DNA from: a bacterium
GTDB taxonomy: Bacteria; JAMCPX01
Assembly: GCA_021787655.1 (NCBI GenBank)
Contig: JAJYLM010000014.1
Span: 1-21,718, forward strand
Length of the DNA: 21,718 nt
Direction: 5' to 3'
Part shown: piece by piece, positions 13,711 to 21,479 of the stretch
How the letters are laid out: each line of letters opens with the position of its first letter
Position numbering within the stretch: position 1 is the stretch's first letter
Position numbers and translations under genes: made by a program
Notes under the pieces: model-generated
Databases searched by the model: none
The model's input: the letters and a program-made list of their open reading frames with translations, nothing else
What the model was told of the DNA's origin: nothing

Positions 13711-15011
13711 CGTACCTCTTTTTCATTGTTCTGATGGACAGCCTCGGACTCGCTCTCCGGGGATTGACTGCCTGCCCTTTTCTTCACTTCTTCCGCCGCC
13801 GAATCTTTCAGCTGTTTTGCGTTGGTCTCGTCAAAGCCCGGGATCTTTATCAATACATCCATCGGGCTGTCTGCAAGCTCCTGGATGGATTTTATTCCGT
13901 ACCCGTACAACAGTTCTGCGGTTTTCACCGTCATCGAACTGAACCCGGCAAAAGCTTCTTTGGCTTTTTCTTTTATCTCCTTCATGTTGGTCTCGCTCTT
14001 GATATCGATCTTCCATCCGGAGAGCTGCGCTGCGAGCCGTACGTTGATGCCTTTTCTGCCGATCGCAAGGGACAACTGATCGTCCGGAACAATGACTTCG
14101 ATGTAATTTTCGTCTTCATCCACGGAAACCTCGGATATCTTCGCCGGGGCGAGTGCAGAGATAATATACTTTGCATGATCGTTTGTCCATGGAATAATGT
14201 CTATCTTTTCACCGCTCAGTTCCTGCACAATGTTCTGGACCCGTGCTCCACGCATTCCGACACATGCACCAACGGCATCCACATCCTTGTTCTTCGAAAA
14301 AACCGCTATCTTTGCTTTATTCCCGGGTTCCCGTGAAACAGCCTTTATCTCGACGATACCTTCCGCAATCTCCGGAACTTCCGACGTAAACAGTTTCACC
14401 AAAAACTGGTTATTTGTCCTGGACAATATAATCTTGGGACCCTTGTTCGTCATCCTGATCTCCTGGACATACACCCGTATCTTGTCGCCGATCCGGAAGT
14501 TCTCCTTGGGCAATTGTTCCGTCGGCGGCAGTACTCCCTCCGTTTTTCCGAGGTCCATGACAATCGTCCTGCCCTCGAACCGCCTGATGACCCCGTACAC
14601 AACCTCGCCCTTTTTCGTCTTGAACTCCTTATAAACGACTTCTTTCTCCGCATCGTTCATCCTCTGGAGAATGACCTGTTTTGCTGCCTGGGCGGAGATC
14701 CTTCCGAACTTCTGTGTATCTATCTTGATTCCGACGCTGTCACCGACCTGTGCCTCAGGGTCCATGGTTTTTGCCTGTTCCAGGGTCAGCTGGGTATCGG
14801 GGACGGTGATCGTTTCAACGACTTCCTTGAACTCAAATACCTCTACTTCGCCGAGTTCCTCGTTGAACTTTGCCTCGATATCGGCGTTGTATTTGAACGT
14901 TTTCTTGGCAGCACTGATCATGGCAGCCTCTATCGCATTGAGTATAATGACCTTATCTATACTTTTATCACGTTCGAGCTGTCCTATAATTTTGGTGAGT
15001 TCGGAAAACAT
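13707..15011 (-). CDS. nusA: Transcription termination/antitermination factor NusA
   Basis: A 434-residue NusA that binds RNA polymerase and nascent RNA and modulates pausing, termination and antitermination. Order: N-terminal polymerase-binding domain (1-130), S1 domain (about 133-200, GEVVYGVIRRFEG), KH1 and KH2 (about 225-350, with VGMRGARVQNIVQELSGEKI and AIGRKGINVRLAAQLSGWKI), and one C-terminal helix-hairpin-helix acidic-repeat domain (about 360-410). It is shorter than E. coli NusA (495), which has two acidic repeats. The ribosome-binding site GGGGGA lies 5 bp upstream. The gene is 9 bp after rimP. Confidence 0.97.
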   Translation of the reverse strand: MFSELTKIIGQLERDKSIDKVIILNAIEAAMISAAKKTFKYNADIEAKFNEELGEVEVFEFKEVVETITVPDTQLTLEQAKTMDPEAQVGDSVGIKIDTQKFGRISAQAAKQVILQRMNDAEKEVVYKEFKTKKGEVVYGVIRRFEGRTIVMDLGKTEGVLPPTEQLPKENFRIGDKIRVYVQEIRMTNKGPKIILSRTNNQFLVKLFTSEVPEIAEGIVEIKAVSREPGNKAKIAVFSKNKDVDAVGACVGMRGARVQNIVQELSGEKIDIIPWTNDHAKYIISALAPAKISEVSVDEDENYIEVIVPDDQLSLAIGRKGINVRLAAQLSGWKIDIKSETNMKEIKEKAKEAFAGFSSMTVKTAELLYGYGIKSIQELADSPMDVLIKIPGFDETNAKQLKDSAAEEVKKRAGSQSPESESEAVHQNNEKEVR

Positions 15012-15020
15012 GGTATCCCC

Positions 15021-15485
15021 CTATACTTTAAACGTTAAATTTGCCTTCTTTATAATCCCAAACGGTATTGTCATTTCAACACCGTCATTATCAATAACGA
15101 CGTCGTCGTTTTTCATTCCCCTGAGCGTCCCTTCGAGGACGACCTTGTTCAGAACGGGCTGCCGCGTAATTATTCTGACGTCCCTTCCGCTGAAACGGTC
15201 AAACTCCTCTCTGCGTTTCAGTTCCCTCGTAAGACCGGGAGACGATACCTCCAGCGTATAGGCAAAATGTATCGGCGCCTCCATGTCCATGGCACTGCTC
15301 AATAGATGGGTTGCCTTTTCGCAGTCCTGCGAACTGATCCTGCCCTTTTTATCAATAAACACTCTGAGCACATGACCGGTCTTTTCTTTCCGGTACTCAA
15401 CATCGATAACCTCATATCCAGCCTTTGTCAGACTTCCTGAGGCTATATCGTATATCTTTTCAGCTATACTTTTTTGTTTGTCCAT
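15021..15485 (-). CDS. rimP: Ribosome maturation factor RimP
   Basis: A 154-residue protein of usual RimP length, acting in 30S subunit assembly. Family blocks: YEVIDVEYRKE, FIDKKGRISSQDCEKATHLL, and LEVSSPGLTRELKRREEFDRFSG at the centre, followed by a small Sm-like C-terminal domain (LEGTLRGMKNDDVVI). It is first in the operon rimP-nusA-infB. The ribosome-binding site is weak (GGGATA), and a terminator-like hairpin lies immediately upstream, so expression may be controlled in the leader. Confidence 0.95.
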   Translation of the reverse strand: MDKQKSIAEKIYDIASGSLTKAGYEVIDVEYRKEKTGHVLRVFIDKKGRISSQDCEKATHLLSSAMDMEAPIHFAYTLEVSSPGLTRELKRREEFDRFSGRDVRIITRQPVLNKVVLEGTLRGMKNDDVVIDNDGVEMTIPFGIIKKANLTFKV

Positions 15486-15503
15486 AATAGTATCCCATAA
15501 GCC

Positions 15504-15533
15504 AAATAAAAAAGTGGGTTACTACCCACTTTT
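15504..15533 (-). promoter_or_regulatory. Leader terminator/attenuator hairpin before rimP
   Basis: On the minus strand AAAGTGGGT, loop AGTA, ACCCACTTT form a 9-10 bp stem (15510-15533) followed by TTATTT, so the 3' side reads ACCCACTTTTTTATTT, an intrinsic-terminator shape. It begins about 10 nt after the predicted transcript start and ends about 20 nt before the rimP ATG. On the plus strand the hairpin has only a short T-run and no upstream gene to terminate. I infer premature termination control of the rimP-nusA-infB operon, possibly by NusA. Confidence 0.6.
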
Positions 15534-15550
15534 AAAGTACTCGTTTATAC

Positions 15551-15578
15551 GTTATACACAAACTATTTATATTTTCAA
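15551..15578 (-). promoter_or_regulatory. Promoter of the rimP-nusA-infB operon
   Basis: On the minus strand TTGAAA (15573-15578) and TATAAC (15551-15556) are 16 bp apart. The expected transcript start is near 15544, giving a leader of about 60 nt before rimP that contains the terminator-like hairpin. Confidence 0.6.
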
Positions 15579-15592
15579 GTGTTTTCTGTTTT

Positions 15593-15623
15593 AAAAGCAG
15601 GAAGGCTGCAAAAGCCTGCTTTT
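15593..15623. repeat. Inverted repeat between divergent rimP and pstC promoters
   Basis: AAAAGCAGG (15593-15601) and CCTGCTTTT (15615-15623) form a 9-bp perfect stem with a 13-nt loop. An alternative inner stem AGGCT/AGCCT (15603-15617) competes with it. There is no gene ending here on either strand, so a terminator role is unlikely. It could be an operator, or an insulator between the two divergent units. Confidence 0.5.
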
Positions 15624-15626
15624 GAT

Positions 15627-15656
15627 GTGTTACATACGTGTAAAATCTGTGTAAAC
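15627..15656 (+). promoter_or_regulatory. Three 11-bp-phased GTGT direct repeats, candidate Pho-type operator
   Basis: GTGTTACA (15627), GTGTAAAA (15638) and GTGTAAAC (15649) recur with an exact 11-bp period upstream of pstC. PhoB-type response regulators bind tandem half-sites on this period (a 7-bp half-site plus a 4-bp spacer). The half-site differs from the E. coli CTGTCAT, so the assignment rests on phasing and on position in front of phosphate-transport genes. Confidence 0.5.
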
Positions 15657-15666
15657 GACAATTTAC

Positions 15667-15695
15667 TTGTAGACAAATGCCGCCGGCTGTATTCT
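15667..15695 (+). promoter_or_regulatory. Candidate promoter of pstC
   Basis: TTGTAG (15667-15672) and TATTCT (15690-15695) are 17 bp apart. The transcript start would fall within a few bases of the pstC ATG, and no ribosome-binding site is visible. An activator-dependent promoter with its -10 nearer 15667-15674 is an alternative if the GTGT repeats replace the -35. Confidence 0.35.
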
Positions 15696-15704
15696 TAAAC
15701 CGTC

Positions 15705-16613
15705 ATGGGTACAAGATTCGGCGATCGTATCATTAAACTTCTCTCCCTGCTGTTCGCTTCAATCATAATACTGCTCATAGCCGGTATTATTTATGAATTG
15801 ATCAGCGGATCGGCGAGATCTCTCTCAACATTCGGGTGGAGATTTCTCGTGACATCAACGTGGGACCCGGTCAGCAAGGTTTTCGGCGCTCTTCCGTTCA
15901 TATTCGGCACGGTCGTGTCCTCTTTCATTGCCCTGTGCATTGCCCTGCCCCTGAGCATGGGCATAGCCATCTTTTTGTCAGAGCTTGCCCCGAAAAAGGT
16001 AAGAGTTTATGTCTCACTGATGATCGAGATGCTCGCAGCTGTACCGAGTATCATTTACGGGTTGTGGGGGCTGTTCGTCATGACACCATTTTTGCAGGTC
16101 CATGTCGAACCGTTTCTCGGCAGATACCTCGGTTTCATTCCCCTGTTTCAGGGGCCTCCGGTCGGTGTCGGTATGCTTGCCGGCGGTCTCATCCTGTCGA
16201 TTATGATCATTCCGACAATTGCCTCTATAACGCGGGACATCTTCAACACCATCCCGACCCTCTCGAAAGAAGCTGGCTATGCGATCGGCATGACCAGGTG
16301 GGAGGTCATAGCAAAGGTTGTTTTTCCACAGGCCCGGTCCGGCATGGTCGGCGCGATCATGCTGGGGTTCGGCAGGGCGCTGGGCGAGACCATGGCAATC
16401 ACCATGGTCATTGGCAACGCACCGGCCATTTCTGCATCGTTGTTTTCACCCGCGTATACCCTGTCGAGCGTCATTGCCAATGAGTTCACGGAGGCAACAT
16501 CGAAGATCTATATCTCCTCGCTCATCGAGCTTGCACTCCTGCTGTTTATTATATCCATGATATTCAATGCGATTGCGAAACTGCTGATCCGGAAAGGCAG
16601 GTTCTCTGCATGA
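15705..16613 (+). CDS. pstC: Phosphate ABC transporter permease PstC
   Basis: A 302-residue inner-membrane permease with about six membrane segments, the first at residues 11-32. The cytoplasmic loop KEAGYAIGMTRWEVIAKVVFP is the EAA-type motif that contacts the PstB ATPase. AAVPSIIYGLWGLFV and GFGRALGETMAITMVIGN are typical of PstC. With PstA it forms the channel for high-affinity phosphate uptake. It is first of a tight pstC-pstA-pstB group and overlaps pstA by 4 bp. The substrate-binding protein gene pstS is not next to it. Confidence 0.94.
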   Translation: MGTRFGDRIIKLLSLLFASIIILLIAGIIYELISGSARSLSTFGWRFLVTSTWDPVSKVFGALPFIFGTVVSSFIALCIALPLSMGIAIFLSELAPKKVRVYVSLMIEMLAAVPSIIYGLWGLFVMTPFLQVHVEPFLGRYLGFIPLFQGPPVGVGMLAGGLILSIMIIPTIASITRDIFNTIPTLSKEAGYAIGMTRWEVIAKVVFPQARSGMVGAIMLGFGRALGETMAITMVIGNAPAISASLFSPAYTLSSVIANEFTEATSKIYISSLIELALLLFIISMIFNAIAKLLIRKGRFSA

Positions 16614-17455
16614 ATTCGATGAGTTATCTCAAGCGCCGCATCGTCAACAGGACCATGCTGCTCCTGTCCTATGGTTCGGCCGTCCTCGGCGTTGCCGTGC
16701 TCTTCCTTATCCTTTCGTACATCGTCGTCAAGGGCATGTCCTCCATAAATCTGGATTTTTTCATCAAGCTGCCAAAACCGACCGGGGAGACGGGTGGAGG
16801 CATTGCCAATGCCATTGTCGGCAGTTTTATCGTTGTCGGTATAGCATCGGTCATAGCGATCCCCGTCGGCGTGATGTCGGGCATTTACCTGTCCGAATTC
16901 GGGAAGAACCGGTTTGCCTCTCTGGTGCGGTACTTCGCAGATGTCATGAACGGCATTCCGTCCATCGTCACCGGCATCGTTGCATACGTCTTCGTGGTCG
17001 TCCCCATGCACCGCTTTTCTGCTCTGGCCGGAGGCATCGCCCTCTCCATCATGATGATACCTATCATAACGCGGACGAGTGAAGAGCTCATACGGATGGT
17101 ACCGGACACCATCCGCGAGGCCGGCCTCGCGCTCGGCATACCGCAGTGGAAGGTCATCATGTTTGTCGTGCTGCGGACTGCATCCACGGGCATCGTGACC
17201 GGCATCATGCTTGCGGTGGCACGGGTGGGAGGAGAAACTGCACCGCTCCTGTTTACTGCGTTCAACAACTCGTTCATGAGTCTCAGGCTCGACCAGCCGA
17301 TCTCGACCATGACCGTGCTGATCTACAATTATGCTTCATCGCCGTATCCTGACTGGAACACCATTGCATGGGGTACCGCGTTCCTCCTCATCGTCATCGT
17401 ACTGATCGTGAACATCGTATCAAAGGTGTTTACAAATACGAAATATTCCTTATAG
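16610..17455 (+). CDS. pstA: Phosphate ABC transporter permease PstA
   Basis: A 281-residue inner-membrane permease, partner of PstC. It has an N-terminal membrane helix (about 15-40) and five further hydrophobic segments. FADVMNGIPSIVTGIVAYVFVV and the EAA loop REAGLALGIPQWKVIMFVVL are characteristic, and GGETAPLLFTAFNN is the PstA-specific C-terminal signature. Its start overlaps the pstC stop (ATGA), which suggests coupled translation. A second in-frame ATG lies three codons downstream. Confidence 0.94.
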   Translation: MNSMSYLKRRIVNRTMLLLSYGSAVLGVAVLFLILSYIVVKGMSSINLDFFIKLPKPTGETGGGIANAIVGSFIVVGIASVIAIPVGVMSGIYLSEFGKNRFASLVRYFADVMNGIPSIVTGIVAYVFVVVPMHRFSALAGGIALSIMMIPIITRTSEELIRMVPDTIREAGLALGIPQWKVIMFVVLRTASTGIVTGIMLAVARVGGETAPLLFTAFNNSFMSLRLDQPISTMTVLIYNYASSPYPDWNTIAWGTAFLLIVIVLIVNIVSKVFTNTKYSL

Positions 17456-17464
17456 GATAAGGCC

Positions 17465-18223
17465 ATGACAAAGAAACTGGTTATAGAACACCTGAACGCA
17501 TGGTTCGGCACCATCCAGGCATTGAAGGACATCAATCTCGACATTGAAGAAAACAGTGTTACCGCTGTCATCGGCCCGTCCGGGTGCGGAAAGACCACCT
17601 TTGTACGGTGCCTGAACAGGATCCACGAAGTGGTCGACAACGCAAAGGTAAAGGGCAACGTACTGCTCGACGGCGAAAACATTTATTCGAACACTATGGA
17701 TCCTGTCCTCGTCAGACGCAGAATCGGCATGGTATTCCAGAAGCCGAACCCCTTTCCGACCATGAGCATATTCGAGAATGTTGCGGCAGGTCTCCGCTTG
17801 AACGGAACAAAGAAAAAAAATGAAATCGCCGACGTCGTGGAAAAAAGCATCAAGATGGCGGCACTGTGGGACGAGGTCAAGGACAAGCTCTATAAATCCG
17901 CAACAACCTTGTCCGGCGGCCAGCAGCAGCGGCTGTGCATAGCACGGACCATTGCGATCGAGCCCGAGGTCATCCTGATGGATGAACCGGCATCTGCTCT
18001 CGATCCCATATCGACCGCACGCATCGAGGAGCTTATCCAGCAGATAAAAGAGCGGTACACGATCGTCATCGTGACCCATAATATGCAGCAGGCAGCCCGT
18101 GTTTCCGATTACACGGGGTTCTTCCTCCTCGGGGAACTGATTGAATTCAACCGGACATCGGACATATTCACCAACCCCGGAGACAAGAGAACAGAGGATT
18201 ACATCACGGGTAGGTTCGGATGA
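17465..18223 (+). CDS. pstB: Phosphate import ATP-binding protein PstB
   Basis: A 252-residue ABC ATPase that powers the PstCA channel. Walker A GPSGCGKT (37-44), Q-loop Gln92 (VFQKPNPFP, diagnostic of PstB), ABC signature LSGGQ (149-153), Walker B ILMDE (170-174) and switch His205 are all present. RRRIGMVFQKPNPFPTMSIF and ASALDPISTARIEELI are typical PstB sequence. The gene is 9 bp after pstA with AAGG as ribosome-binding site. Confidence 0.97.
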   Translation: MTKKLVIEHLNAWFGTIQALKDINLDIEENSVTAVIGPSGCGKTTFVRCLNRIHEVVDNAKVKGNVLLDGENIYSNTMDPVLVRRRIGMVFQKPNPFPTMSIFENVAAGLRLNGTKKKNEIADVVEKSIKMAALWDEVKDKLYKSATTLSGGQQQRLCIARTIAIEPEVILMDEPASALDPISTARIEELIQQIKERYTIVIVTHNMQQAARVSDYTGFFLLGELIEFNRTSDIFTNPGDKRTEDYITGRFG

Positions 18224-18337
18224 CCATTTCGGCAAGGATATTGTTTTTCAACCTTACCTGTTCTATAACGAATGGAGATGATGCCCTGCTGACCAGACGG
18301 TGAAAGCAGAACTGTTGAACGGGGTAAAGGAGTACGC

Positions 18338-19000
18338 ATGGAACGTAAATTCGATGAAGAATTAAAAGAATTGTCCGGAATGCTCATGAAAATGGGGAGT
18401 CTGGCACAAACCATGATCTACAAATCCATAAAAGCACTTGCAGACAGGGACCGCTCCCTGCTCAAGGATGTCTATACCCTGGAGGATTCCGTGAACCTCC
18501 TGCACGTGGAGATCGACGATTTTTGCCTGAAACTGCTGGCTCTCCGCCAGCCCCAGGCCGGTGATCTCCGGATGGTGACCGCTGCGATCAAGATCAATAC
18601 AGACCTTGAGCGGCTTGGTGACCAGGCTGTGAATATTGCCCAGCGGACCGAATCCCTGCTCGAGCGGCCAGCGATTAAGCCGCTCGTGGACATACCGCGG
18701 GAATCCACTATTGCGCAGAAGATGGTCAACGACAGCCTCGATGCCTTTATAAAAAAGGACGTCAAGCTCGCCGAAGACGTCCTGACACGGGACGACACCA
18801 TCGACGACATCAATAACCAGGTATTCAGGGAACTGCTGACCTACATGATGAGCGACCATACGACCATCCCTATCGCCTTTGACCTGATATTCGTATCGAA
18901 AAACCTTGAACGTATCGCCGACCATGCTACCAACATAGCAGAGGACGTTATATTCATGGTCATCGGAAAAGACATCAGGCACCACCTGTCAATAAAATGA
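18338..19000 (+). CDS. phoU: Phosphate-signalling accessory protein PhoU
   Basis: A 220-residue all-helical protein made of two PhoU repeats. Each repeat carries the metal-binding E/D motif: TDLERLGDQAVNIA (Asp89, Glu91, Asp95) and KNLERIADHATNIAEDV (Glu191, Asp195). In this family PhoU links the Pst transporter to the PhoR sensor kinase and represses the Pho response when phosphate is plentiful. It follows pstB after 114 bp, with a clear AAAGGAG site. That gap shows no obvious promoter or terminator, so it is probably co-transcribed. The stop overlaps the following gene by 4 bp. Confidence 0.94.
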   Translation: MERKFDEELKELSGMLMKMGSLAQTMIYKSIKALADRDRSLLKDVYTLEDSVNLLHVEIDDFCLKLLALRQPQAGDLRMVTAAIKINTDLERLGDQAVNIAQRTESLLERPAIKPLVDIPRESTIAQKMVNDSLDAFIKKDVKLAEDVLTRDDTIDDINNQVFRELLTYMMSDHTTIPIAFDLIFVSKNLERIADHATNIAEDVIFMVIGKDIRHHLSIK

Positions 19001-19779
19001 AACGACTGCTGACGACATCTGCCTGCGTAGTGTTCATGGTATCCGCTTTTATTTCGAGCTGCGCTACGGCGCCGGTAAAAAAGGAACAGCCCGGACCGCA
19101 GATGTACTACGACAAGGCGATGGAAGAATTGAAGGGCGGATGGATCTTCGGTCCTGATTATACGCAGGTGCGGCAGACACTCACTATCATCATCGACAAC
19201 TATCCCTATTCTACGTATGCACCGCTTGCCCAGCTCCGGATAGCCGATACCTTTTACAAGGAGGGCAGGTACCTCGAATCAGCGGAAGCCTACGATCACT
19301 TCGTGAAGCTGTATCCCAACGATAAAAACCTGCCATACGCCGTTTACAGGGAGGGAAGATCGTTCCTCGAAAACCAGAAATCATGGCTCACGAGAGAGAT
19401 ACCGTATGACACTGACCTGACCGGCATCTATAATGCGTTCGATGAATTCAAGTACGTTTCCGACAATTTCCCGTCTTCGCCGTATGCGGTGAAGGCACAC
19501 ACGTACGCGATCCAATGCGAGAAGGCGATCGCGGAACACAACATATACGTCGCCGATTTCTACATGAGCCACGATCACTACGAAGCGGCCATCGGCAGGC
19601 TCAAAACCGTTTACGACAAATACCCGAACAGCGGGGTCGCTGACCGGGCACTGTACAAGCTTGCCCTTGTTTACCGGCAGATAAATTCGCCCGACGCGTA
19701 TCGGCAGACCGTCGACCAGCTCAAGCAGTCGTATCCGGACAGCACCTACATCGGCAAGCTCGCACCCGCGGAAAAATGA
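18997..19779 (+). CDS. bamD: Outer-membrane assembly lipoprotein, BamD family
   Basis: A 260-residue lipoprotein. The signal peptide ends AFISSC with Cys22 as lipidation site. The mature part has tetratricopeptide-like repeats typical of BamD: YYDKAMEEL, IIIDNYPYSTYAPLAQLRIADTFYKEGRYLESAEAYDHFVKLYPND, FKYVSDNFPSSPYAVKA, and DFYMSHDHYEAAIGRLKTVYDKYP. BamD is the essential partner of BamA in inserting outer-membrane beta-barrels, which implies a Gram-negative envelope. It starts inside the phoU stop codon (ATGA overlap), an unusual pairing. Confidence 0.87.
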   Translation: MKRLLTTSACVVFMVSAFISSCATAPVKKEQPGPQMYYDKAMEELKGGWIFGPDYTQVRQTLTIIIDNYPYSTYAPLAQLRIADTFYKEGRYLESAEAYDHFVKLYPNDKNLPYAVYREGRSFLENQKSWLTREIPYDTDLTGIYNAFDEFKYVSDNFPSSPYAVKAHTYAIQCEKAIAEHNIYVADFYMSHDHYEAAIGRLKTVYDKYPNSGVADRALYKLALVYRQINSPDAYRQTVDQLKQSYPDSTYIGKLAPAEK

Positions 19780-19842
19780 CTTTACCTGCCGAAGCTTTAT
19801 TCACAGAGTACCGTTTAATGAAACAGAAGGAGAATATCACAT

Positions 19843-21414
19843 ATGAGTTTTGAGAAACTTGGTATAACAGCCCAAATACTGAAAGCTGTTTACGAGATAG
19901 GTTACGAAGAACCGACGCCCATACAACGGGGCGCCATACCTCCGGCATTGGAGGGAAAGGACATCATCGGACAGGCCCAAACCGGCACCGGGAAAACCGC
20001 TGCATTTGCAATTCCCATACTCCAGCGGTGCAAACGGGGTTCCAGCCCGTCTGCGATCGTACTCGAACCGACACGGGAGCTGGCCATCCAGGTATCCGAG
20101 GAGTTCAACAAGATCGGCAAATTCAAAGGCCTGAGTGCTGTACCGATTTACGGAGGACAGTCCATCGAACACCAGCTCCGCGCCCTGAAGAAGGGAGTGG
20201 ACATCGTGATAGGAACACCCGGACGGGTGATAGACCATCTGCACAGAGGCACCCTCGACCTCCAGCGGATAACCACGGCCGTTCTGGACGAAGCCGACGA
20301 CATGCTCGACATGGGGTTTATCGATGACATCAAGAGGATCCTCGGCGAAACACCGGACGAACGGCAGACGATGCTTTTCTCGGCGACGCTCGATGCGGAC
20401 GTTCTGGGTATTGCCCAGCACTACATGCACGATCCGGTCAAGGTCATGGTCAATGTTGCCGATATCGTCGTCCCGAATATACGGCAGATCTTTTACGAGG
20501 TACGGGAAGACGAAAAGATCCACGCACTGTCGCGTATCATCGACGTCGAAGACCCGCGGTGTCTTGTATTCTGCCATACGAAACGGGAAGCAGACAAGGT
20601 CGCCGGAAAATTGAAAGATATGGGCTACAACGCTGATGCCATCCACGGAGACTATTCCCAGTCGCAGCGGAACACCGCGATGCGGCACTTCAGGGACGGT
20701 TCCACGGACATCCTGGTCGCAACCGATGTTGCTGCACGGGGACTCGACATCCAGAACGTGACCCATGTCATCAACTACAGTATTCCCCAGGATCCGGAGA
20801 GTTACATCCACAGGATCGGCAGGACGGGACGTGCGGGAAAGTCCGGTATTGCCATCATGTTTGTGACACCGCGCGAGTACAAGGAACTCCGCTTCATCGA
20901 AAAGATTGCGAAAACCAAGATATCGAAGGCGATGCTCCCCTCTTCAACCGAGGTCATGGAAGCCCGCCGGCAGTCCATTGCCGGGACCGTCAAATCGGTC
21001 ATGGAAAAGATGGAACACCAGAGCTTCATCCCCGTTGCAGAAGGTCTCCTGGAACAGTACGACCCCGCGGAGTGCCTCGCGGCAGTCCTGAGTATTGCAT
21101 TCGGAAGCATGGCGGACCACCAGCATGACGCCGCACAGGATCATATGACCAGGCTCTTCATGACGACCGGAAAACGGGACGGTATATCTGCAAAGGATAT
21201 CGTCAAGACATTTACGGCAGAGGCAGGCATCCCGTTCACCGGGATAGGAAGAATCAGCCTCATGGATGCATTCACCTTCGTCGAGGTGTCCAAGGATTAC
21301 GCAGACCGCGTCATCCAGTCCATAGACAAGATCATGCTCAAAGGCAAAGAAGTCCGCATCGAAAAGGCCCGCGAACGGGACAAGGGCCGGCACGGCGGGA
21401 AACTTGACAAATAA
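19843..21414 (+). CDS. DEAD-box ATP-dependent RNA helicase with DbpA-like C-terminal domain
   Basis: A 523-residue RNA helicase. Motifs in order: Q (PTPIQ, 24-28), I AQTGTGKT (45-52), Ia PTREL (76-80), Ib TPGR (125-128), II DEAD (149-152), III SAT (180-182), IV LVFCHTK (241-247), V ATDVAARGLD (293-302) and VI HRIGRTGR (323-330). The C-terminal 80 residues (IGRISLMDAFTFVEV, then AKEVRIEKA-like sequence) resemble the DbpA RNA-binding domain of DeaD/CsdA or DbpA proteins, which act in ribosome assembly and cold growth. A spacer segment (about 370-440) carries no motif I know. The ribosome-binding site AAGGAG lies about 10 bp upstream. DeaD or DbpA assignment is not decided. Confidence 0.93.
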   Translation: MSFEKLGITAQILKAVYEIGYEEPTPIQRGAIPPALEGKDIIGQAQTGTGKTAAFAIPILQRCKRGSSPSAIVLEPTRELAIQVSEEFNKIGKFKGLSAVPIYGGQSIEHQLRALKKGVDIVIGTPGRVIDHLHRGTLDLQRITTAVLDEADDMLDMGFIDDIKRILGETPDERQTMLFSATLDADVLGIAQHYMHDPVKVMVNVADIVVPNIRQIFYEVREDEKIHALSRIIDVEDPRCLVFCHTKREADKVAGKLKDMGYNADAIHGDYSQSQRNTAMRHFRDGSTDILVATDVAARGLDIQNVTHVINYSIPQDPESYIHRIGRTGRAGKSGIAIMFVTPREYKELRFIEKIAKTKISKAMLPSSTEVMEARRQSIAGTVKSVMEKMEHQSFIPVAEGLLEQYDPAECLAAVLSIAFGSMADHQHDAAQDHMTRLFMTTGKRDGISAKDIVKTFTAEAGIPFTGIGRISLMDAFTFVEVSKDYADRVIQSIDKIMLKGKEVRIEKARERDKGRHGGKLDK

Positions 21415-21479
21415 ATTGAAATTATATTTATTTGAAGAAACCATGTATGGTCCGCTGCTACGGCGGTTAAGGAGAAACT

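Noticed and set aside
15593..15623. AAAAGCAGG...CCTGCTTTT hairpin as a transcription terminator
   Set aside because: No gene ends near it on either strand and its T-run is within the stem, so it is listed only as an inverted repeat.
19837..20811. Long minus-strand frame (324 codons) opposite the DEAD-box helicase
   Set aside because: Shadow of the helicase core; its start and end coincide with nothing and its composition is unlike a real protein.
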